In this document: in pieces, positions 6,314 through 7,741 of the stretch
Layout: every line of letters begins with the position of its first letter
Numbering within the stretch: position 1 is the stretch's first letter
DNA from: Chloroflexota bacterium
GTDB taxonomy: Bacteria > Chloroflexota > UBA6077
DNA length: 7,741 nt
NCBI GenBank assembly: GCA_021786215.1
Contig: JAJYNT010000219.1
Location: forward strand, 1 to 7,741
Direction: 5' to 3'
The notes under the pieces: generated by a model
Database searches by the model: none
The model's input: the letters and a program-made list of their open reading frames with translations, nothing else
Told to the model about the DNA's origin: nothing
Program-made: the position numbers and the translations under genes

Positions 6314-6996
6314 GGATTGACCTGCAGCCACTCCTGGCCCTGTTCTTCCCTTCCCGTTGCGTGGGATGCGGACTTCGGGGCGTGGATCTCTGCCAGGACT
6401 GCCTCTCTACCATGCGGTCGCTCGATGCTAGCTCTTGCCCTCGCTGCGGGCGCCGGTCGAGGCTGGGGGCCCTCTGCCCGACCTGCGCCCGATATGAGGG
6501 ACCGCTGGCCGGGATTCGAGCGGCCTGCGTCTACGACGGCGTGATTCGGCAGGCCATCCACAGCTTCAAGTATCGGCATCGTCGGAGTCTCGCGGGGCCG
6601 TTGGCGCGGCTGGTCGGTCAGGAAATGCGGCGAAGACCGCTCCAGATAGACCTGTTGGTCCCCGTGCCCCTTCACCCCAAACGTTTGGCCGAACGAGGCT
6701 ACAACCAGTCGGTGCTGCTGGCGCGAGAAGTGGGAAGTGAGCTGGGAACTCCGGTAGCAGAGCCGCTTGAACGATGTCGGGAAACCTCGGCCCAGGCCGG
6801 CCTGAGGGCATCCGCCCGACAGAGCAACGTAAGAGACGCCTTTCGTTGTCGAGATGGCAGCGAACTAGCCGGACAGCGAGTCGGGATTGTGGACGACGTC
6901 TGCACGACGGGGGCTACCCTGGAGGATTGCGCGCGAGCCCTCCGTGAAGCCGGTTGTGCATCTATCTGGGGCATCGTGGTGGCGAGAGACCTATGA
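6310..6996 (+). CDS. comF: ComF family protein: double zinc ribbon plus phosphoribosyltransferase domain
   Basis: ComF proteins are cytoplasmic. They are needed for natural transformation in several bacteria, where they act after DNA enters the cell. The 228-residue product starts with the classic 'LLALFFPSRCVGCG' segment. Eight cysteines in four Cys-x-x-Cys pairs (17/20, 28/31, 43/46, 56/59) form the zinc-binding part. The phosphoribosyltransferase domain follows, with the ComF signature 'LVPVPLHPKRLAERGYNQS' (116-134), 'RASARQSNVRDAF', and the PRPP-binding loop 'VGIVDDVCTTGAT' (191-203, Asp195/Asp196). Nothing essential is missing. The GTG start overlaps the DUF192 stop by four bases and lacks a good ribosome binding site, so translation is probably coupled to the gene before. 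ComF homologues also occur in bacteria not known to be transformable, so the name gives the family, not a proven role. Confidence 0.92.
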   Translation: MRIDLQPLLALFFPSRCVGCGLRGVDLCQDCLSTMRSLDASSCPRCGRRSRLGALCPTCARYEGPLAGIRAACVYDGVIRQAIHSFKYRHRRSLAGPLARLVGQEMRRRPLQIDLLVPVPLHPKRLAERGYNQSVLLAREVGSELGTPVAEPLERCRETSAQAGLRASARQSNVRDAFRCRDGSELAGQRVGIVDDVCTTGATLEDCARALREAGCASIWGIVVARDL

Positions 6997-7741
6997 ACTC
7001 GAAGGGCAAACAAACTGGAATACCGCGCTGGCTGCCCTGGTTCTTCCCCTCCATGGCCGACATCCTGTTCATCGCCCTGCTCGGGCTGGTCCTCGGGTTG
7101 CGCTCTCAACAGCTTCTCAACGCCGATGGCGACCTTGCAAGGCACCTGGCGGTCGGGCAGCGGATATTGGCAACCGGCACAATCCCCACTGTAGATCTGT
7201 TCTCCTACACGAAGGGAGGGCAACCATTCACGCCCTACGAATGGCTCTCGGAGGTGATCTTCGCGGCCGTCTACCTTCGGTTAGGGCTCGCCGGGGTCGC
7301 AACCCTCGCGGCCGCGATCGCCGCGTTGCCTTTCCTGTTATTGATGCGCTGGGCAGTGCGAGATGGCGCCAATCCGTTCGTGGCCGTCGGGCTGGTAACG
7401 GCAGGCGCCCTCGCCAGTTCGATGCACTGGCTCGCCAGACCCCACCTCTTCACGATCCTGCTGGCGGTACTGTGGACCCGGGCCCTGATGCGCCATCGGT
7501 CCACCGGTTCGCTGAGGCCGCTGCTGCTGCTACCCCCGATGATGGCGCTCTGGGCCAACCTCCACGGCGGATTCCTCGTGGGGTTCGTGATCCTCGGGGT
7601 ATTCCTTGCCGGCGGCTTCGTGCAGTCGCGATGGGAAGACTGGGCGACGGAACCCTTCGAGCGACCCTCCATGGAACAGCATGATGCGGATATCGCGGGC
7701 GGGCAGGCTTTAGTGTCTGGTTCTCGGAACCGACAGGGTCT
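6993..7741 (+). CDS. Polytopic membrane protein, possibly GT-C glycosyltransferase-like (3' end outside window)
   Basis: An ATG at 6993 overlaps the comF-like stop (ATGA), and the frame stays open to the right edge: 249 complete codons with no stop. The start has only a weak upstream GAGAG. A short basic N-terminus is followed by hydrophobic segments at about 22-40, 88-118, 128-146, 152-166, 174-189 and 194-210. The first loop has an acidic/His cluster (Asp45, Asp47, His51 in 'NADGDLARHLAVGQ'), then 'PTVDLFSYTKGGQPFTPYEWL' in pieces, and later 'LWANLHGGFLVG' (186-197). This layout, with an acidic first extracytoplasmic loop and many helices, resembles large uncharacterised membrane proteins related to GT-C/family 39 glycosyltransferases that use lipid-linked sugars. 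That assignment is inference. If correct, it could modify surface polymers or proteins. The last ~30 visible residues are polar, unlike the rest; see the findings. Confidence 0.75.
   Translation, partial: MNSKGKQTGIPRWLPWFFPSMADILFIALLGLVLGLRSQQLLNADGDLARHLAVGQRILATGTIPTVDLFSYTKGGQPFTPYEWLSEVIFAAVYLRLGLAGVATLAAAIAALPFLLLMRWAVRDGANPFVAVGLVTAGALASSMHWLARPHLFTILLAVLWTRALMRHRSTGSLRPLLLLPPMMALWANLHGGFLVGFVILGVFLAGGFVQSRWEDWATEPFERPSMEQHDADIAGGQALVSGSRNRQG
7714..7735. repeat. Inverted repeat (9-bp stem with one bulged base) at the right edge
   Basis: TGTC, a bulged T and GGTTC pair with GAACC and GACA around a three-base TCG centre. It lies within the open frame of the membrane protein, only six bases from the window end. 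It could be chance, or the edge of a repeat or mobile element; too little sequence is visible to decide. Confidence 0.3.

Larger units (their letters stand above)
417..7741 (+). other. Probable single operon: cpaB-cpaE-cpaF-tadB-tadC-DUF192-comF-membrane protein
   Basis: Eight consecutive genes share a strand. Junctions are 37 bp (cpaB/cpaE), a 1-base overlap (cpaE/cpaF), 9 bp (cpaF/tadB), 31 bp (tadB/tadC), 28 bp (tadC/DUF192), and two 4-base overlaps (DUF192/comF and comF/membrane protein). No intrinsic terminator or internal promoter could be recognised between them. Co-transcription is inferred from this spacing. The FnIII gene may be part of the same transcript, because only 56 bp separate it from cpaB. 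Confidence 0.7.

Noticed and set aside
6887..7684. A 265-codon + strand frame overlapping comF and the membrane protein gene
   Set aside because: Its product is Arg/Pro/Gly-rich without domains, and it conflicts with the PRPP loop of comF and with the hydrophobic frame starting at 6993.

Overview
The window is one strand-consistent, GC-rich gene cluster. Every supported gene is on the + strand, and gaps between them are 56 bp or less. Its core is a Tad/Flp (tight-adherence, type IVc) pilus assembly operon: cpaB, a receiver-domain/cpaE fusion, cpaF, tadB and tadC. It is followed by a DUF192 gene, a comF-type phosphoribosyltransferase gene and the start of a polytopic membrane protein gene that runs off the right edge. 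The left edge holds the C-terminus of an exported-looking protein: a Thr/Pro-rich stalk ending in one fibronectin type III domain.

Organism: high GC, frequent TTG/GTG starts, short overlapping junctions, a CpaE with an N-terminal receiver domain, and no cpaC secretin or cpaD gene between cpaB and cpaE. This is the kind of tad locus seen in bacteria lacking a typical outer membrane. My best guess is Chloroflexota, with Actinobacteria less likely. This is inference from gene order and protein style; there is no rRNA or other marker to confirm it.

Layout: 1-360, 3' end of the FnIII protein. 361-416, a short gap with a near-perfect 19-bp dyad. 417-1205, cpaB. 1243-2556, receiver-cpaE. 2556-3986, cpaF (TGATG overlap). 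3996-4970, tadB. 5002-5940, tadC. 5969-6313, DUF192. 6310-6996, comF-like (GTGA overlap). 6993-7741, membrane protein, partial (ATGA overlap). There is no gene-free stretch over 300 bases, no RNA gene, no CRISPR array, no recognisable transposase gene and no convincing terminator.

How the genes work together: CpaF is the hexameric ATPase that powers pilus assembly. TadB and TadC form the inner-membrane platform. CpaE, a ParA/MinD-like ATPase, probably positions the machine, here with an apparently phosphorylatable receiver attached. CpaB is a membrane-anchored SAF-domain protein of the extracytoplasmic part. The pilin, the prepilin peptidase and TadE/F-like minor pilins are not in this window. 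The comF-like gene sits in the same apparent transcript, which makes a DNA-uptake role for this pilus a testable possibility, not a conclusion. Most of the window is a conventional locus; the receiver fusion with an arginine-substituted Walker A, the missing secretin and the comF linkage are its main points of interest.
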